Position numbers and translations under genes: made by a program
Source of the DNA: Aquipuribacter nitratireducens
GTDB lineage: Bacteria; Actinomycetota; Actinomycetes; Actinomycetales; JBBAYJ01
DNA: 64,000 bases
Assembly (NCBI RefSeq): GCF_037860835.1
Contig: NZ_JBBEOG010000005.1
Coordinates: 1-64,000, forward strand
Direction of reading: 5' to 3'
Notes under the pieces: generated by a model
Database searches by the model: none
Told to the model about the DNA's origin: nothing
What the model saw: only the letters and a program-made list of their open reading frames with translations
Part shown: positions 61,431 to 64,000 of the stretch, in pieces
How the letters are laid out: each line of letters starts with the position of its first letter
How positions within the stretch are numbered: position 1 is the stretch's first letter

Positions 61431-62875
61431 TCCTGGAGTCCGTTGCTCGTCACAGGACGGCGATGACACGGGTTGCCCTGTCCCGTCCGATGGCGACGGC
61501 TGCCGCTGATGGGTTCTTGCAGCCAGAGCGCACCGTCTTCGACTACGGCTGCGGTCGCGGTGACGACATTCGGCATCTCCGCACGCTCGGTTACACGGTA
61601 GATGGCTGGGACCCCATGCACCGCCCTGAAGCTGAACGACGCCCGGCCGACGTGGTCAACCTGGGATACGTCCTCAACGTGATCGAGCGACCCAGCGAGC
61701 GAGCGGACACGCTCCGAGCCGCTTGGGACTTGAGCCGTGAACTGCTCGTCGTCTCGACGCGCATGACGTGGGACGCCCGGGGCCTCATCGGCCGCCCGAT
61801 CGGCGACGGCCTCATCACCCGAAGCGGCACGTTCCAGAAGTTCTACGACCAGCCTGAGCTGGCGGCATGGATCGAGGACACCGTCGGCGTGCAGCCGCAC
61901 GCTGCGGCGCCCGGCATCTTCTACCTGTTTCGCGACGAGGCTGCCGCCCAGCGGTTCGTCGCCTCGCGCGTCTACACCTACCGGCCGCGTGTTCGCATCG
62001 ATCCGCAGGCGCATTACGAGGCCAACGCCGAGACGCTGGCACCGTTGATGAGCTTCATGCGCGAGCACGCCCGGCCACCGAAGCCTGGAGAACTCCCGGA
62101 GACCACCGCAGCCGCGATTCAAGAGGCGCTCGGCAGCCTCGGTAAGGCGCAGCGCCTCATCCGGCAGGTCACTGACGACGACTACTGGGCCGAGGTCACC
62201 GTCCAGCGCCGGGCCGAGCTGCTCATTTACGTGGCCCTCTCTCGGTTCGGCCGTCGGCCGAAGCTCTCACAGCTCGACCGGACGCTTGCCACGGACTTGC
62301 GACTGCTGTTCGGGACCTACCAGGAGGCATGCCTTCACGCCGACCGACTCCTTCTCGCGTGCGGTGACCAGGCGCTCCTGTATGTCAACGCTCGCAGTTC
62401 GACGATCGGCAAGCAGACGCCGAGCGCGCTCTACGTCCATCGGTCGGCGATGACGGAGATCCCGCCGGTGCTGCAGGTCTACGAGGGCTGCGCTCGCGTG
62501 CTGGCAGGAACCGTCGACCACGCCAACATAATCAAGTTGTCCGTCAGCGAGCCGCAGATCTCATACCTGAGCTACCCAACCTTTGACCGTGATCCGCACC
62601 CGACGCTGCGCTCGTCAGTGACGGTTAACCTGCGGAAACTCAGCGTCGACTGGCGTGACTACAGCCGGTCGGAGAGCCCGCCGCTGCTCCACCGCAAGGA
62701 AGAGTTCCTCGGCGCCCATGACCCGAAGCGACCGCTCTACGAGCGATTGACCCGAGCCGAGATGCGGGCTGGACTTTATGAGCATCCCGAACGGATCGGG
62801 ACCCTCCGAGGCTGGCGGGACACGCTTGACGCAGCCGGCGTCACGTTGCGAGGCCACCGGCTCCTTCGCGGGTAA
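61427..62875 (+). CDS. Phosphorothioation-associated putative methyltransferase
   Basis: A 482-residue protein with a class I methyltransferase motif I (VFDYGCGRGDDIRHL) and post-motif acidic residue (GWDPMHRP) in its first third, and a long C-terminal region of unknown role. It matches the methylase-like gene often found at the end of dndBCDE operons. The start overlaps dndE (ATGA), so it is part of the operon. Whether it modifies DNA is unknown. Confidence 0.88.
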   Translation: MILESVARHRTAMTRVALSRPMATAAADGFLQPERTVFDYGCGRGDDIRHLRTLGYTVDGWDPMHRPEAERRPADVVNLGYVLNVIERPSERADTLRAAWDLSRELLVVSTRMTWDARGLIGRPIGDGLITRSGTFQKFYDQPELAAWIEDTVGVQPHAAAPGIFYLFRDEAAAQRFVASRVYTYRPRVRIDPQAHYEANAETLAPLMSFMREHARPPKPGELPETTAAAIQEALGSLGKAQRLIRQVTDDDYWAEVTVQRRAELLIYVALSRFGRRPKLSQLDRTLATDLRLLFGTYQEACLHADRLLLACGDQALLYVNARSSTIGKQTPSALYVHRSAMTEIPPVLQVYEGCARVLAGTVDHANIIKLSVSEPQISYLSYPTFDRDPHPTLRSSVTVNLRKLSVDWRDYSRSESPPLLHRKEEFLGAHDPKRPLYERLTRAEMRAGLYEHPERIGTLRGWRDTLDAAGVTLRGHRLLRG

Positions 62876-63153
62876 CTTCTCGCCCGTGCCCCAGTCCCCC
62901 GGCGGGCAGGGCAACGTGCTCTGAACACATGCGCGACGCCGACGAGGTCCGCGCCACCGCGAGGTGCGATCGGGCTCTGCTTGAAGGGTTGGGGTAGCTG
63001 TCTGACCACCCGAGCCACAGCGAGCGCCGGTGGGTGCTCGTCCGACTGGACGGCACCGTATCCCGGACTTCATCCCCGCCGCACCATCGGTGAGGGGGCT
63101 CGCGCGCCTCCTGGCCGCTACGGTCGACCCGTACGCCTCAAGAAGGGTCTCCC

Positions 63154-64000
63154 GTGCTGAACGAGTATCGCTACCCGGCCTTCCTGCTAAAGCAGACCGA
63201 CAGAAGCAAACCACTGGTGCTCTTCGCGGCACCCGCCGGCCACATCGACTCCTGGGCCGGTGTCCCGCAGCGGCGTCGGCTAGCTGGCGAGGAGACCGTG
63301 GGCTGGCAGCGCGAGGAGAACCAAGGCCGACTCAAGGAACTCACCGCGTTCTTCAGCGACGGCCGCAACGTTGTTCAGAACCCTCTCTTGTGCGCGCTAC
63401 AGGACGCTGATTCTGTTCGTTTCGAACCCGGGGCGGAGGACTCGGCAATCGGTCACGTTGTAGTCGTTCCCCGTCCCTACGCCGACATGCCGCTGCTTGA
63501 GCTGCTGCGCGAGGTGCGTGAGCGACTGGCGACGCGCGTTGAGGGGCTGTCATCGGTCGAGCTGGATCCGCAGCGGCTGCGCGCCGCGATCGAGCGCGCC
63601 CGCGACACGCACGACCTCGACGTCGCCGACGACAGCCAGGGTCCAATAGAGCACGATGATGAGCCGGGCGTGGACGAGGACGTGGTCATGCAGGACGAGG
63701 ACGTTGCCGAGGCGGCCTCCGCAGTCTTTGCCGAGGAGACACAAATTGTCGACTTCTACCAGGAGTTGCTCATCCGTATCGACATACTCGAGCGAATCGG
63801 CGAGCAGTCTCATCCCGACTCTCTATTGGGCTTCAGTCGTGACGCGATGCTGAGTTACCTGAAGCCGGTGGTGCTCGTGGACGGCCAACATCGCCTACGG
63901 GGCGCAGTGCTGGCAGCAGAAGCAAGCTTGGACTCTGAAGAGGGTCAGAGAGCGCAGATGGACGCCATCGACGCAGGTGAGGAGCCCGCAGCGGTCAAGA
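63154..64000 (+). CDS. Second DGQHR-motif protein, cut by the window end
   Basis: An open frame from GTG 63154 to the last base with no stop, so the C-terminus lies outside. The start (LNEYRYPAFLLKQTDRSKPLVLFAA) is followed by a domain of about 150 residues, an acidic insertion (about residues 160-190, many Asp/Glu) and then VVLVDGQHRLRGAVLAAE, the DGQHR motif of the DndB/DpdB group. It is separated from the dnd operon by 278 bp in the same direction, so it may be a second regulator or part of a linked defence module. Confidence 0.8.
   Translation, partial: MLNEYRYPAFLLKQTDRSKPLVLFAAPAGHIDSWAGVPQRRRLAGEETVGWQREENQGRLKELTAFFSDGRNVVQNPLLCALQDADSVRFEPGAEDSAIGHVVVVPRPYADMPLLELLREVRERLATRVEGLSSVELDPQRLRAAIERARDTHDLDVADDSQGPIEHDDEPGVDEDVVMQDEDVAEAASAVFAEETQIVDFYQELLIRIDILERIGEQSHPDSLLGFSRDAMLSYLKPVVLVDGQHRLRGAVLAAEASLDSEEGQRAQMDAIDAGEEPAAVK

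Noticed and set aside
1-64000. CRISPR arrays, rRNA genes and insertion sequences
   Set aside because: No regularly spaced repeats, no rRNA-like sequence and no transposase with terminal repeats were seen.

Overview
This is high-GC DNA with actinobacterial gene styles: GTG starts, 4-bp stop/start overlaps, SCO6880-type and MAB_1171c-type proteins, and a Rv3230c-like reductase beside a DesA3-like desaturase. The host is most likely a Micrococcales-type Actinomycetota; genus cannot be read from the sequence. The window splits into a chromosomal part (about 1-16,370, ending at a serine tRNA) and a long accessory region (about 16,400-64,000) that behaves like an integrative conjugative element (ICE) plus cargo.

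Chromosomal part. Positions 1-8,494 form one fructan/sucrose locus: a secreted GH32 levanase-type hydrolase, a LacI repressor, a fructose/ribose-type ABC importer (lipoprotein, permease, single-domain ATPase) and a secreted GH68 levansucrase. The same 12-bp dyad (GACAACGATGTC / GACAACGTTGTC) lies upstream of the hydrolase, the repressor and the importer, so the locus reads as a self-contained LacI regulon: sucrose to levan outside the cell, levan to fructose, fructose uptake. It is followed by a 37-residue membrane peptide, a membrane GGDEF-EAL protein, a DUF5317 membrane protein, a luciferase-like/hemerythrin fusion, a fatty-acid desaturase with its flavin/2Fe-2S reductase, a DHFR/RibD-like protein and tRNA-Ser(UGA).

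Left accessory part (16.4-26.2 kb). It holds small unknown genes, two proteins with a HEPN-like RNxxxH motif, a DUF4279 protein, an HD hydrolase, a Nudix/XRE-DUF5919 pair, then a replication-initiator-like protein, an excisionase and a tyrosine integrase. A 10-bp copy of the tRNA-Ser 3' end lies just after the integrase gene and is a weak candidate att remnant. A lower-GC three-gene module of unknown function follows (26.2-27.9 kb).

Conjugation and cargo (28-52 kb). Mobilisation genes (MobC, MobP-like relaxase, a plausible oriT) lie at 28-33 kb. Metal-resistance cargo lies at 33.4-39.4 kb: MerR(Hg), a DF-family thioredoxin-like protein, a MerF-like peptide, two flavin disulfide reductases, a second MerR and an ACR3/SBF transporter. 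A divergent type IV secretion system occupies 42.3-52 kb: DUF4913, VirD4, VirB4-like ATPase, SCO6880, VirB6/TrbL, a VirB8-position protein and VirB2-like protein on the minus strand; a BldC-like regulator, a lipoprotein and a VirB1/M23 hydrolase on the plus strand.

Right end (52-64 kb). An XRE-ImmA-MAB_1171c-PAP2 operon is followed by a DNA phosphorothioation locus: dndA divergent from dndB-C-D-E and the dnd-associated methyltransferase. A second DGQHR-motif protein runs off the window end, so any restriction partner would lie beyond position 64,000.
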